Origin: JAMOAW01 sp039908535
Lineage (GTDB): Bacteria; Pseudomonadota; Magnetococcia; Magnetococcales; JADFZT01
Reading direction: 5' to 3'
Length of the DNA stretch: 57,071 bases
Assembly (NCBI GenBank): GCA_039908535.1
Contig: JAMOAW010000003.1
Location: 1-57,071 of the forward strand
Below the pieces are notes generated by a model. That model ran no database searches, had not been told where the DNA came from, and saw nothing but the letters and a program-made list of their open reading frames with translations. Made by a program: the position numbers and the translations under genes. Positions 17,300 through 26,709 of the stretch are shown piece after piece; the stretch's first letter is position 1; the number at the start of each line of letters is the position of its first letter.

Positions 17300-17335
17300 A
17301 GTGGGAAGATGTGGGGAGATGTGGGGAAGAATGGA
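17300..17335 (+). promoter_or_regulatory. MraZ operator: 10-bp spaced GTGGG repeats
   Basis: GTGGG occurs at 17301, 17311 and 17321, exactly one helical turn apart, with a weaker fourth unit (ATGGAG) at 17331. MraZ is known to bind three or four TGGGN repeats spaced by 10 bp to repress its own operon. The spacing and position match that. Confidence 0.9.
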
Positions 17336-17398
17336 GAAGCTCTCGTATCGACCAAAATATACATTTAAATGCCAGCACCCGATGAAAGGGAGTAGAGC

Positions 17399-17836
17399 GT
17401 GTTCCTTGGTCAACATAGCCATATCCTGGATGACAAAGGACGCATCAGTATACCTTTGGCCTTTCGAAAAGTCGTGACCGACCAAGGAAGTGACCGTGTC
17501 ATTCTGACCCGGGCCATTGAACCCTGCTTGATCGGCTTTACCGTATCTGCTTGGCAAAAAGTGATGGATAAACTGGATCAAGAACCCATGCTGGACCGTG
17601 AAGTAGAAGCTTTTGAGCGGGTCTATGCCGCTCATGCGTGTGAAACAATTATCGATAGACAAGGAAGAATTTTAATTCCCCCCTATCTACGTGCGTATGC
17701 TGGGGTTGAAAAAGATGTAATTTTCGCAGGTCGCATTCGCAAATTTGAAGTTTGGCACCCAGAGCGCTGGGATAAGGCAATTACTAAAAGCACTGAAATG
17801 TTGGCTGATGGCGGTCGGCTCAGTTCCATCATCTGA
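17399..17836 (+). CDS. mraZ: Transcriptional regulator MraZ
   Basis: This 145-residue protein starts at a GTG after AAAGGGAG. It has the two MraZ half-domains with their conserved motifs (LDDKGRISIPLAFR, about 11-24; IDRQGRILIPPYLR, about 86-99). MraZ forms a ring that binds the repeats at 17301-17335 and represses the dcw operon. It is the first gene of the cluster, and its end overlaps the probable start of rsmH. Confidence 0.96.
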   Translation: MFLGQHSHILDDKGRISIPLAFRKVVTDQGSDRVILTRAIEPCLIGFTVSAWQKVMDKLDQEPMLDREVEAFERVYAAHACETIIDRQGRILIPPYLRAYAGVEKDVIFAGRIRKFEVWHPERWDKAITKSTEMLADGGRLSSII

Positions 17837-18968
17837 GCTGATAGAGATCTCTTTGGAACCTTCCAAAGCCTCTCTCCATCAAAGCGTTCTTTTACATGAT
17901 GCAGTAGCGGGACTGTTCCCTGTCTCCAAGATACCTCCCCAACCCCCTTCGGAGGGGATCTACGTGGATGCCACGTTTGGAGACGGGGGACACACCTTTG
18001 CCATTTTAAAGGCCACGACACCCCATGGCCGCGTCATCGCTTTAGACAGAGATATCGAAGCGATCAATAATGGCCACCAATTGGCTTCGCGCATGGGCAT
18101 TGATCCAGACCGCCTCACCTTGATCCACGCCCCGTTTAGCCAATTGAACTTTATTTTAAAAAAACAAAATATTACAAAGGTTAACGCTGTTTTGTTTGAT
18201 CTTGGTGTCTCCTCACGCCAACTGGACACGCCACACCGAGGATTTTCATTCCATCGTGACGGACCATTAGATATGCGCATGGATCAAACCGTTGACCATT
18301 CTGGGCGTTTAACGACCACAGCAGAACATTTACTTAATCATTTAACGGCCGAAGAACTGGCGCAAATTTTTTATGAATTCGGTGAAGAACGTTTTTCTAG
18401 GCGGATTGCACGAGTCATTATCGACTCCCGTCGCACCACCCCACTGACGACGACCAAACAACTGGCCGACTTGGTCCGCAGTTGCCTTCCCAGCCAAAAA
18501 ACGGGTATTCACCCGGCCACACGGGTTTTTCAAGCCTTACGCATTGCGGTTAACCAGGAACTGGCTGAACTAAAAACCGGCCTTGATGCCGCCATGAACG
18601 CCATTGAAACCAAAGGACGGGTGGTGGTCATCAGTTTTCACTCGCTGGAAGACCGCATCGTCAAAACGGCTTTTCAATTAGCGGCGTTGCCAAAACAAGA
18701 TAATTCTGGGACAATGCGAGCTGGACGATGGATCCCAACGCCACAGCCGCTCCCTCTGTTTCAACTGATTACCAAAAAACCGATCATGCCCAGCCAGGAT
18801 GAAATTAGATGCAATTCCCGATCCAGAAGTGCAAAAATGCGTATCATTGAGCGAATTGCTCCAACAGGGGACCAGATAGGGTCAACAAACCCACTTGAAC
18901 CTAAGAGGTATCATGAATGTATCGAGCACCCCCCTCATGACACTTTAATCAGGAGCCCACGCACATGA
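17808..18968 (+). CDS. rsmH: 16S rRNA (cytosine-1402-N4) methyltransferase RsmH (MraW)
   Basis: From ATG 17808 the product has 386 residues. An earlier ATG at 17745 would overlap mraZ by about 90 bp and encode nothing family-like, and the domain itself begins near HQSVLLHDAV. The SAM-binding motif is DATFGDGGHT, followed by ALDRD, FDLGVSSRQLD, the inserted helical domain (RIARVIIDSRR, ALRIAVNQELAEL) and ISFHSLEDRIVK. It methylates C1402 of 16S rRNA. The C-terminal 35 residues extend beyond the usual end. The stop overlaps the ftsL start (ATGA). Confidence 0.93.
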   Translation: MAVGSVPSSELIEISLEPSKASLHQSVLLHDAVAGLFPVSKIPPQPPSEGIYVDATFGDGGHTFAILKATTPHGRVIALDRDIEAINNGHQLASRMGIDPDRLTLIHAPFSQLNFILKKQNITKVNAVLFDLGVSSRQLDTPHRGFSFHRDGPLDMRMDQTVDHSGRLTTTAEHLLNHLTAEELAQIFYEFGEERFSRRIARVIIDSRRTTPLTTTKQLADLVRSCLPSQKTGIHPATRVFQALRIAVNQELAELKTGLDAAMNAIETKGRVVVISFHSLEDRIVKTAFQLAALPKQDNSGTMRAGRWIPTPQPLPLFQLITKKPIMPSQDEIRCNSRSRSAKMRIIERIAPTGDQIGSTNPLEPKRYHECIEHPPHDTLIRSPRT

Positions 18969-19234
18969 AATCCAACTGGTTGCTTTCCAGCCTCTTAATC
19001 CTTCTGTTGGTGATTACAGCGGCCTTGACCATCTCCTCCCGAATGTGGATGCTCCAAGCCCACCGCGAGTTAAAACAAGAGGAGAAAAATCGCTATGACC
19101 TCTTGGAAAAAGAGCAAGAATTGCGCGTAGAGTTGGTGGCCAGAACCGACCTAAACACCGTTGAACGGCGCGCCAGAGATGAATTGGGAATGCGTTCCCC
19201 ACACCCGAACCAATGGTATGTGGTTCAACCATGA
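18965..19234 (+). CDS. ftsL: Cell division protein FtsL
   Basis: This 89-residue bitopic protein has a short cytoplasmic start, one membrane segment (LLSSLLILLLVITAALTIS, about 5-23) and a periplasmic coiled coil (MLQAHRELKQEEKNRYDLLEK). It ends in the FtsL-like RARDELGMRSPHPNQWYVV. FtsL joins FtsQ and FtsB in the divisome. Position between rsmH and ftsI supports the call, and both junctions are ATGA overlaps. Confidence 0.92.
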   Translation: MKSNWLLSSLLILLLVITAALTISSRMWMLQAHRELKQEEKNRYDLLEKEQELRVELVARTDLNTVERRARDELGMRSPHPNQWYVVQP

Positions 19235-21240
19235 CCAGTGCCATTCCCAAAACACCCAGAACACGTAAAAAGGGAGGAGCCCAGCAAAGCCGTCCCCAAA
19301 TTTCGACTGTCCAACAAAAAATTGGCGTTCTGAGCAAACACCCTCCTGAGATCATACCCTCCATCCTTCGGTTGGAGTTTATTCTCGGTCTGTTTTTATT
19401 GGCCTACGCCATGTTGGCCATTCGGAGTTTAGATCTCACCATTTTGCAACGGGACAAACTGTACGAACGGGCCACGGCGCAGCACAACAAAAAAGTGGAA
19501 ATTCCTGCCTATCGAGGCCGTTTTTTGGATCGAAATGGGCGAACCCTGGCCATTAGTCTGCCCGTAAAATCCCTCTCTGTGGACCGTGACCATGTGAGCG
19601 ATTTTAAAAAATTGGCGGCCAATTTGGCCCCCTTGGTTGATCTTCCCAAAGAACAAATTGAGGGAAAACTCCTGGCGGCCAAACCAGGTTCTTTTCCAAT
19701 TATCAAGCGCAAACTCTCCCCAGAGATTGCCGCCAAAGTTCAGCAACTGGATGAACAGGCCCTTTTTTTTCTGCCGGAAGTACAACGCTTTTACACCATG
19801 GGCGAAATTACCAGCCATGTCTTGGGTTTCGTTAATTTCGAAGGTGAAGGGGTAGAAGGACTGGAACGCACCTATGAAAGAGACCTCAAGGGACATCCTG
19901 GAATACGCATCATCACCCGTGACCGACTGGGGAGACCTATGCCCTGGGGACGCACCGTGGAAGAGGCGCAACCGGGAACCGATTTAGTCCTGACGCTTGA
20001 TGCCACCATTCAATATATCGCCTATCGTGCTTTGCTCAAATCGGTTTTGAAGACCAATTCCAAAGCGGGCATGGTGGTGGTTCTCAACCCCACCAATGGC
20101 CATATATTAGCCCTGGTCAACCAACCCGGCTTTAATCCCAATAACATGGTGGGCAGCCTCCCAAGTGCGCGGCGTAACCGAGCCATCATGGATGCCTTTG
20201 AACCGGGATCGACCTTTAAAATTTTTACCATTGCGGCGGCCATGGATGAGGGGGTTGTCACCCCAAAAACGGTTATCGACATAGAAAATGGCATTTTTAA
20301 AATTCAAAATCGCACCATCCGCGATTTTCATCGTGGCGACCGTTATAATACGGTCCTCCAAGTCCTCCAAAAAAGCTCCAATGTTGGCGCGGCCAAAATT
20401 GGCCTGATGCTAGGCCAAGAAAAGCAGGAAAAATATATCAATAATTTTGGCTTTGGTCAGCCCACTGGCGTTGAACTGGGTCATGAGGGGATCGGAAGCA
20501 TTCCGAATATTCGCAGTTATTGGCGCGTAGGATTGGCCACCCGTTCCTATGGGTATGGGGTGACCGCAACCCCCATGCAACTGGCGGCGGCCACGGCGGG
20601 AGCCGTAAACGGCGGCCTGTTATATCCACCCCGCATCATGGCTGGAAAAGTGATCAATTCCCGTTTAATTCCCAACGAATCTCCCTCGCCAAAGAGGGTG
20701 ATCTCTGCCGCCACATCCGAACAAATGCGCGCGATTCTCAACACAGTGGTCAGCGCAGAGGGTACCGCCGCTGGAGCACAAGTTGATGGATATGAGGTCG
20801 GTGGAAAAACCGGTACCGCTCGTAAGGCCTCTTCAACAGGGGGGTATTCCCAAGGGCTCTATTTTTCCTCTTTTGTTGGTTTTGTCCCCTATGATAAACC
20901 CAAATTATTGATCTATATTGGCCTGGATGAACCCCAGGGCATGTATTATGGTGGACTTTTAGCCGGACCCGTGTTTCGTGAAATCGCCCAGGATGTTTTA
21001 CCCCTCATGGCGATTATGCCCAAAAAAACCCAACCCGACCTTCTGCCACCGCTTGTTGAAGAGACAGAGAATCTCAAGACAGACGAAAATGGCCAGGTCT
21101 CTTTAATTCACAGCACCTTAGCCACCTCTTTGGACTATCTTCTCAACAAAAAAGGGATTGTGCCATCCATTGAAGGATCGGGTCGGGTGGTCAGTGAGGA
21201 GTGGAACGGAGAAAACGCTGTGAAGCTTTTTTTACAATGA
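19231..21240 (+). CDS. ftsI: Penicillin-binding protein 3, FtsI (septal transpeptidase)
   Basis: I choose ATG 19231, which overlaps the ftsL stop; an ATG six codons earlier is possible. The 669-residue product has a basic N-terminus, one membrane segment (FILGLFLLAYAMLAIRSL), a dimerisation domain with RGRFLDRNGRTLA, and a transpeptidase domain. The three catalytic motifs are present: GSTFKI (serine), SSN and KTGTARK. It cross-links septal peptidoglycan in the periplasm with FtsW. A Leu/Glu-rich tail of about 80 residues follows the last motif. Its stop overlaps the murE start (ATGA). Confidence 0.96.
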   Translation: MTSAIPKTPRTRKKGGAQQSRPQISTVQQKIGVLSKHPPEIIPSILRLEFILGLFLLAYAMLAIRSLDLTILQRDKLYERATAQHNKKVEIPAYRGRFLDRNGRTLAISLPVKSLSVDRDHVSDFKKLAANLAPLVDLPKEQIEGKLLAAKPGSFPIIKRKLSPEIAAKVQQLDEQALFFLPEVQRFYTMGEITSHVLGFVNFEGEGVEGLERTYERDLKGHPGIRIITRDRLGRPMPWGRTVEEAQPGTDLVLTLDATIQYIAYRALLKSVLKTNSKAGMVVVLNPTNGHILALVNQPGFNPNNMVGSLPSARRNRAIMDAFEPGSTFKIFTIAAAMDEGVVTPKTVIDIENGIFKIQNRTIRDFHRGDRYNTVLQVLQKSSNVGAAKIGLMLGQEKQEKYINNFGFGQPTGVELGHEGIGSIPNIRSYWRVGLATRSYGYGVTATPMQLAAATAGAVNGGLLYPPRIMAGKVINSRLIPNESPSPKRVISAATSEQMRAILNTVVSAEGTAAGAQVDGYEVGGKTGTARKASSTGGYSQGLYFSSFVGFVPYDKPKLLIYIGLDEPQGMYYGGLLAGPVFREIAQDVLPLMAIMPKKTQPDLLPPLVEETENLKTDENGQVSLIHSTLATSLDYLLNKKGIVPSIEGSGRVVSEEWNGENAVKLFLQ

Positions 21241-21500
21241 GTTCCTCTCTTTTGCCTCATCAAGAGAGCCATGACTGCCACACTTTAGCGGCTGTCTGTC
21301 CAGAAGTGGTGCTAAAGGGGCCCAACCACACCCTGACGGGAATCACGGCCAACTCCCAAGAGGTGCGCCCAGGAATGCTCTTTGCCGCTCTTTCTGGGAG
21401 CCGTGTCCGTGGGAGTCAATTTATTGTCGAAGCCTTGGCCAAAGGGGCGGTAGCGATCCTCCACGATGGATCCCCCTTAACCCCCCCCCCTTGGCTCTGA
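21237..21500 (+). CDS. murE: MurE N-terminal part, separated from the rest by a frameshift
   Basis: The ATG at 21237 overlaps the ftsI stop. The 87 residues carry the MurE N-terminal UDP-MurNAc-dipeptide domain (LTGITANSQEVRPGMLFAAL, then G..FI.EAL.KGAVAIL). The frame then runs through ten C (21481-21490) and stops at TGA 21498-21500. With one C fewer the frame would continue as TPPLGSEVSQW directly into the MurE remainder. A GTG two bases past the stop could also allow restart. MurE is normally essential, so this is a sequencing or assembly error, slippage on the C tract, or two-chain expression. The sequence cannot decide which. Confidence 0.85.
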   Translation: MSSSLLPHQESHDCHTLAAVCPEVVLKGPNHTLTGITANSQEVRPGMLFAALSGSRVRGSQFIVEALAKGAVAILHDGSPLTPPPWL

Positions 21501-21501
21501 G

Positions 21502-22806
21502 GTGAGCCAATGGATCCATCCCGATCCACGTCAGGCCTTGGCGTTGCTGGCCGGACAATTTTACCACCACCCTGGTCGACAACTAGAGGTCATTGCCCTC
21601 ACGGGGACCAATGGCAAAACCACCATAGCCGCCATGTTAGAGGCCATCTATCACGCCTTGGGAGCGAACGTTGGGGTGATTGGCACCACGGGTGTGCGTT
21701 ATTATTCTACCACCGATGGTGTCGTCAATGACCCCTCCCCTCTCACCACCCCGGATCCAATCGCTTTGCAACACCGATTGCGACAGATGGTGACGGCGGG
21801 GTGTCAAGCGGCGATTTTGGAGGCCTCCTCCCACGCCTTGGATCAACGACGCTTGTTTGGTCTACCCTTGGCGGCGGCGGTATTTAGCAATCTTTCTCGT
21901 GATCATCTGGACTATCACGGCACCTTGGAAAACTATTTTGCTGCCAAGGCCCGTCTTTTTACTGAAATGGCTCCCAAAGTGGCCATTATCAATCAAGACG
22001 ACCCCTATGGAGGTGCATTGCTGGAGTTATGTGGAACAAAAACCAATGTATGGAGTTATGGAACAACAGCTGCCCGCTTGAGTTCTATGCCAAAAACCAC
22101 CTTTACGGCTCATGACATTCAACTCTCTTGGGAAAAAACCAGTTTCACCCTGACCTCGCCTCTTGGGGCATTTTTAGTGGAGCTGGCCATACCAGGGGGA
22201 TTTAACGTCTACAATGCCTTGGCTGCCGCAACGACCGCCTTTGCCTTGGGAATCCCCCAAACAGCCATCCAGCTTGGCCTGAAACAATTTCGGCCTGTCA
22301 CGGGTCGAATGCAAAAAATACAAATGGGGCAAGATTTTACGGTTGTGGTAGATTTCGCCCACACCCCCGATGCCCTGGAAAATTTATTATCTTCGGCGCG
22401 CAAAATTCAATCCTCTTCTAAGGGCCGCCTGTTGCTGGTCTTTGGCTGTGGCGGGGATCGGGATCCCGGCAAACGAGAACTCATGGGACAGATCGCAGGT
22501 CGCTTTGCAGATTTCACGGTGATCACCGACGATAATCCGCGCTCCGAATCCCCTGAGGCCATTCGTTTGGCCATTGTTCATGGGTGCCAACAGGTGAATG
22601 GCAGCTGCATCCAGATTGGTTCCCGTCAAGAGGCTATTGAGACGGCTCTGAGCATGGCCAAACCTTTTGATGTCGTCCTCATTGCTGGTAAAGGGCATGA
22701 AACCGTACAAATCACCGCCACTGGGAGTTTACCCTTTCAAGATTTAGCGGTGGTCCAAGAAGCGTTGGGACAGTACATGATCAAAGGCAACCTGATAGGG
22801 AAATAA
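21502..22806 (+). CDS. murE: UDP-MurNAc-tripeptide synthetase MurE, main part (frameshifted)
   Basis: This frame (434 residues) encodes the MurE ATPase and C-terminal domains: P-loop TGTNGKTTI, then ASSHALDQ, LSRDHLDYHG, FAHTPDALE, the TDDNPRSE segment and IAGKGHE. The DNPR motif indicates that meso-diaminopimelate is the amino acid added. GTG 21502 is only the first possible start in this frame; the natural protein should begin at 21237. Together the two parts make about 522 residues, slightly above the usual length. murF follows after 2 bp. Confidence 0.92.
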   Translation: MSQWIHPDPRQALALLAGQFYHHPGRQLEVIALTGTNGKTTIAAMLEAIYHALGANVGVIGTTGVRYYSTTDGVVNDPSPLTTPDPIALQHRLRQMVTAGCQAAILEASSHALDQRRLFGLPLAAAVFSNLSRDHLDYHGTLENYFAAKARLFTEMAPKVAIINQDDPYGGALLELCGTKTNVWSYGTTAARLSSMPKTTFTAHDIQLSWEKTSFTLTSPLGAFLVELAIPGGFNVYNALAAATTAFALGIPQTAIQLGLKQFRPVTGRMQKIQMGQDFTVVVDFAHTPDALENLLSSARKIQSSSKGRLLLVFGCGGDRDPGKRELMGQIAGRFADFTVITDDNPRSESPEAIRLAIVHGCQQVNGSCIQIGSRQEAIETALSMAKPFDVVLIAGKGHETVQITATGSLPFQDLAVVQEALGQYMIKGNLIGK

Positions 22807-22808
22807 GT

Positions 22809-24209
22809 ATGGACAAACCAATTTTATCGCCACGCTGGGTACAAGCCGTTACCCAGGCGAAAGGGCTTTTGCCAACGGAATCCATGGCCGAGAAGCCTCT
22901 TTCTGGCCTCTCCATCGACTCCCGAAGTGTGCAACCGAATGAACTATTTGTCACCATTGCTGGCCCAAAATTCGATGGATACCATTTTATTGCGACCGCC
23001 CTGGAGAAAGGGTGCGGTGCTATTTTAACCAACCGAGAGCCGGAATTTCAGGTGACCGTACCGGTTTTAATTGTCCCGAACACGTTAACGGCCATGAATC
23101 AAGCGGCGTTGGCGTGGCGTTTAGCGGTCAACCCGAAGGTCGTTGCGGTGACGGGATCCTCTGGCAAATCCACGGTCAAACAGATGGTTGCCAAATGTCT
23201 GTCCGAAAAATTTCGTGTTCATAGCACCCAAGGCAATCTAAACAACCATATTGGCCTGCCTCTCACCCTGTTGCGCATGCCGGCCGACTGCCAAATGTTG
23301 GTGGTGGAGTTGGGCATGAATGCCAAGGGTGAGATTGCCCATTTGGCCAGTTTAGCCCACCCAGACATTGGGATCATCACCAATGTGCAACCGGCCCATA
23401 TGGAACGGTTTGCAAGTTTAGCGGATATTGCCCAGGCCAAGGGAGAGTTATTGACCGCCCTGGCCCCCGATGGCGTAGGCATTGTTCCCAGAGGCTCTGA
23501 ATTTTTTCCTCTATTTCGCCAACTGTCCCACTGCCAACTCCTCACCTTTGGCAGCGACATCCCCAACGATTCTGACCACATTGGGGCAGAGGAGATCGTC
23601 ATGCAAGAGAGTGGCTCCACCATGGTGGCCCTCTACCAAAAACGCCGTATTGCTTTAAATTTACGACAACCAGGCCAACACATGGTCAGCAATGCCTTGG
23701 CGGCCTTTCTGGCTGTTCAAAAAGCAGGAGGCAGCGATGCCGAATGCCAAACGGGTTTATCCAGCTTCCAGCCCCTCTCTGGACGTGGGGAGGTCTCTAC
23801 ATCCACGCACGGTTGGCAGGTGATCAACGACACCTACAATGCCAACCCTGGATCCATGACCGCCGCCCTGAATCAACTTGGAGCCAGCCGGCCAGCGGGT
23901 CGTCGAGTCGCCATTTTGGGAGATATGTTGGAACTGGGAGAACACGCCCAACGGCTGCACCAAGGCTTGGCAGAACCCATTCGCACCAATGGCATTCAAT
24001 TGCTGTTTACCACAGGACCTTGGATGCAGACTCTGCACCAAGAATTAACCGCGCCAAGCGATCCGGTCTGTCAGCATCGGGAGCATTGCACAGATTGGCT
24101 TGGACAAATTACACCGTTTCTTCAACCAGGTGATCGGGTATTGGTAAAAGGATCCAGGGGCATGGGCATGGAACGAATTGTAGCCGACATCATTGGACAA
24201 AAAGGATAA
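22809..24209 (+). CDS. murF: UDP-MurNAc-tripeptide:D-Ala-D-Ala ligase MurF
   Basis: This 466-residue ligase has the Mur P-loop VTGSSGKSTVKQ, VELGMNAKGEI, the ITNVQPAHMERF segment and the C-terminal NDTYNANPGSM and VLVKGSRGMGME motifs, in family order. It adds D-Ala-D-Ala to the cytoplasmic precursor, following MurE and using the product of Ddl encoded downstream. It is spaced 2 bp from murE and 12 bp from mraY. Confidence 0.96.
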   Translation: MDKPILSPRWVQAVTQAKGLLPTESMAEKPLSGLSIDSRSVQPNELFVTIAGPKFDGYHFIATALEKGCGAILTNREPEFQVTVPVLIVPNTLTAMNQAALAWRLAVNPKVVAVTGSSGKSTVKQMVAKCLSEKFRVHSTQGNLNNHIGLPLTLLRMPADCQMLVVELGMNAKGEIAHLASLAHPDIGIITNVQPAHMERFASLADIAQAKGELLTALAPDGVGIVPRGSEFFPLFRQLSHCQLLTFGSDIPNDSDHIGAEEIVMQESGSTMVALYQKRRIALNLRQPGQHMVSNALAAFLAVQKAGGSDAECQTGLSSFQPLSGRGEVSTSTHGWQVINDTYNANPGSMTAALNQLGASRPAGRRVAILGDMLELGEHAQRLHQGLAEPIRTNGIQLLFTTGPWMQTLHQELTAPSDPVCQHREHCTDWLGQITPFLQPGDRVLVKGSRGMGMERIVADIIGQKG

Positions 24210-24221
24210 CTAGGAACCGAT

Positions 24222-25310
24222 ATGCTCTACAATGTTTTGTTTCCACTCCGTGAATATTGGTCGTTTTTAAACCTTTTTAAATATATCACCTTTCGGACCA
24301 TTGGGGCGGTATTGACCGCCTTGATCATCTCTTTTCTGTTGGGACCATGGCTCATTCGCACGCTGCGTACCCACCAGAAAACCGGTCAACCGATCCGCGA
24401 CGATGGCCCGCAAAGACATATTTTAGAAAAAAAAGGCACTCCCACGATGGGTGGCACCTTGATTCTTCTGGCTCTGCTCCTGCCCACGCTGCTCTGGGCG
24501 GATTTAAAAAATCCCTTCATCTGGATTGTCATCTCCACGACGGTCGGTTTTGGGGCGATCGGGTTTTGGGATGATGTACAAAAAATCATCCATAAAAATC
24601 CACGCGGGGTTCCAGGCCGGGTTCGATTTTTTTTACAAATTGTTTTTTCCTTGGGGGCGGCTTGGGCGTTGCTTACCCTGACGCCAGAGAGCACGTATGG
24701 ACGGCTCTATTTTCCCTTTTTTAAGGATGCTTACCTGAATTTGGGTTGGATGTTTCCTCTCATGGCGGTTTGTGTCATTGCTGGATCGGCCAATGCCATT
24801 AATTTAACCGATGGTTTGGATGGGTTGGCCATTGGCCCCACCCTTTTGACGGCGGCCAGTTTTGTCATTATTGCCTATGTGACAGGTCATCACCAATTTG
24901 CAGGCTATCTGGGCATTCCTTATGTTTCTGGGGCTGGAGAGCTTTCGGTTTTTTGCGGAGCCATGGTAGGTGCGGCATTGGGATTTCTTTGGTTTAACAG
25001 CTATCCGGCCCAAGTTTTTATGGGAGATGTCGGGGCCTTAGCCCTGGGAGCCGCTTTGGGTAGCGTGGCCTTAATCACCCGCAATGAAATTGTTTTGGCC
25101 ATTATCGGAGGTATCTTTGTTTTGGAGACGCTCTCGGTGGTGGTGCAAGTAGCCTCTTTTAAACTGGTTGGTAAACGGGTGTTTCGCATGGCACCCATCC
25201 ATCATCACTTTGAATTGAAAGGCTGGGTTGAGCCAAAAATCATCGTCCGTTTTTGGATTATTTCCGTCATTCTGGCGTTGATTGGTTTGTCCACCCTGAA
25301 GATACGTTGA
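24222..25310 (+). CDS. mraY: Phospho-N-acetylmuramoyl-pentapeptide transferase MraY
   Basis: This 362-residue polytopic inner-membrane enzyme has about ten hydrophobic segments. Signature regions are GTPTMGG, FWDDVQK, NAINLTDGLDGLA, the catalytic-loop MGDVGALALG and the MAPIHHHFELKGW histidine motif. It transfers phospho-MurNAc-pentapeptide to undecaprenyl phosphate to form lipid I. AGGAACC precedes the start. murD begins 1 bp after its stop. Confidence 0.97.
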   Translation: MLYNVLFPLREYWSFLNLFKYITFRTIGAVLTALIISFLLGPWLIRTLRTHQKTGQPIRDDGPQRHILEKKGTPTMGGTLILLALLLPTLLWADLKNPFIWIVISTTVGFGAIGFWDDVQKIIHKNPRGVPGRVRFFLQIVFSLGAAWALLTLTPESTYGRLYFPFFKDAYLNLGWMFPLMAVCVIAGSANAINLTDGLDGLAIGPTLLTAASFVIIAYVTGHHQFAGYLGIPYVSGAGELSVFCGAMVGAALGFLWFNSYPAQVFMGDVGALALGAALGSVALITRNEIVLAIIGGIFVLETLSVVVQVASFKLVGKRVFRMAPIHHHFELKGWVEPKIIVRFWIISVILALIGLSTLKIR

Positions 25311-25311
25311 C

Positions 25312-26709
25312 ATGAACATTCTTAATTGTGACAAAGATCCATCTGCTCCCATCGGTGTTTTAGGACTTGGTCGTTCTGGAATCAGCACGGCGCGCTTTTT
25401 AGCCAGCAACGGTTATCCCGTTCTGGCCTGTGAAGAAGGGACACCTGCACCCGAAGCCCTGGAGCTCCAAGGGTTGCCAGGTATTGACTTGCGTTTGTCA
25501 CATTTTCAACGAGAAGAGATTGCCAAATGTCGGTCTATAGTTCTCTCTCCTGGCATTCCCCGGTATCATCCAGTTTTGGCGCAACCGCTGGCTACGCAAA
25601 CACCGATCGTGAACGATATTGAAATTTTATACCAATGGTCACAGCAATATAGTACTCTTGCCTATGGACGAAAACCGCGTTTTATTGGCATCACGGGCAC
25701 CAACGGCAAATCGACGGTCACCACATTGGTAGGGCTGATGATGGAAGCGGCGGGTTTCATCACGGCCACGGGTGGCAACCTGGGTCCACCGGCCTTGTCA
25801 CTGTGGGATCCGCAAGTGGAGGTGTATGTTCTTGAGCTTTCCTCTTTTCAATTGGAAAGCACCCTGCAATTTCACCCCAACACATCGGCGCTGTTAAATC
25901 TTACCCCAGATCATCTAGATCGTTATCCCGATTTAACAAGCTATTTAAACGCCAAAAAACGTATTTTTATCCAGCAAAACCGCGAAGATTATGCCATTCT
26001 CAATGCCGATGATTCGGTCACGTTAGGCCCCGTCATCCAAGAGATGCACGCCTCACCCGTCCAAGTTATCCCATTTTCGATCCAACGGTCGTGTGTGGGA
26101 GGGGTCTATGTTCGGGAGGGTATTGTGATTGACCATAGAAACTATACCCCGGTTCCCCTGTTAGAGGTAGCCAATTTAAAGATTACTGGATTACACAACC
26201 TCTCCAATGCCGTTGCAGCGGCGGCGATTGCCTTATCAGAGGGGGTTTCAGGCCAAACCATCGCCGAGGTATTACAACAATTTCCTGGGCTTGCCCATCG
26301 AATGGAGTGGATTGCCACTAAAAACGATATTCGCTACTACAACGATTCCAAGGGTACCAATGTTGGAGCTGTGGTGCAATCTTTGCGCTCTTTTCCTGAC
26401 AAGGTCATTTTAATTGCGGGAGGTCGCTCCAAAAACAGCGATTTTTCCTCTTTGGCCTCTTTAATTCGACAACATGTGAGCGGTTTAGTCCTGATGGGAG
26501 AGGCTGCCGATGAAATGGCCATGGCCTTTGCGGGTTTAACACCTATCGCCCGCGCCACCCAGATGAACGAAGCCGTCGCTCTGGCCACGCGCATGGCCCA
26601 TCCTGGTGAAGCGGTATTGCTCTCTCCAGCGTGTGCCTCTTTGGATATGTATCGCAACTTTGAAGAGCGTGGAGAACGATTTCGGGAGGCGGTTTATGGC
26701 CTATCATAA
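25312..26709 (+). CDS. murD: UDP-MurNAc-L-Ala:D-Glu ligase MurD
   Basis: This 465-residue cytoplasmic ligase opens with a Rossmann-like UDP-binding region (GVLGLGRSGISTARFLA), followed by the P-loop ITGTNGKSTVT, LELSSFQLE, LNLTPDHLDRY, NDSKGTN and the C-terminal LLSPACASLDMYRNFEERGERF motif. It adds D-glutamate to UDP-MurNAc-L-Ala. The 3' end overlaps the probable ftsW start by 14 bp. Confidence 0.97.
   Translation: MNILNCDKDPSAPIGVLGLGRSGISTARFLASNGYPVLACEEGTPAPEALELQGLPGIDLRLSHFQREEIAKCRSIVLSPGIPRYHPVLAQPLATQTPIVNDIEILYQWSQQYSTLAYGRKPRFIGITGTNGKSTVTTLVGLMMEAAGFITATGGNLGPPALSLWDPQVEVYVLELSSFQLESTLQFHPNTSALLNLTPDHLDRYPDLTSYLNAKKRIFIQQNREDYAILNADDSVTLGPVIQEMHASPVQVIPFSIQRSCVGGVYVREGIVIDHRNYTPVPLLEVANLKITGLHNLSNAVAAAAIALSEGVSGQTIAEVLQQFPGLAHRMEWIATKNDIRYYNDSKGTNVGAVVQSLRSFPDKVILIAGGRSKNSDFSSLASLIRQHVSGLVLMGEAADEMAMAFAGLTPIARATQMNEAVALATRMAHPGEAVLLSPACASLDMYRNFEERGERFREAVYGLS

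Noticed and set aside
17745..17807. Longer rsmH N-terminus
   Set aside because: The extra residues overlap mraZ and do not look like RsmH; ATG 17808 is nearer the conserved start.
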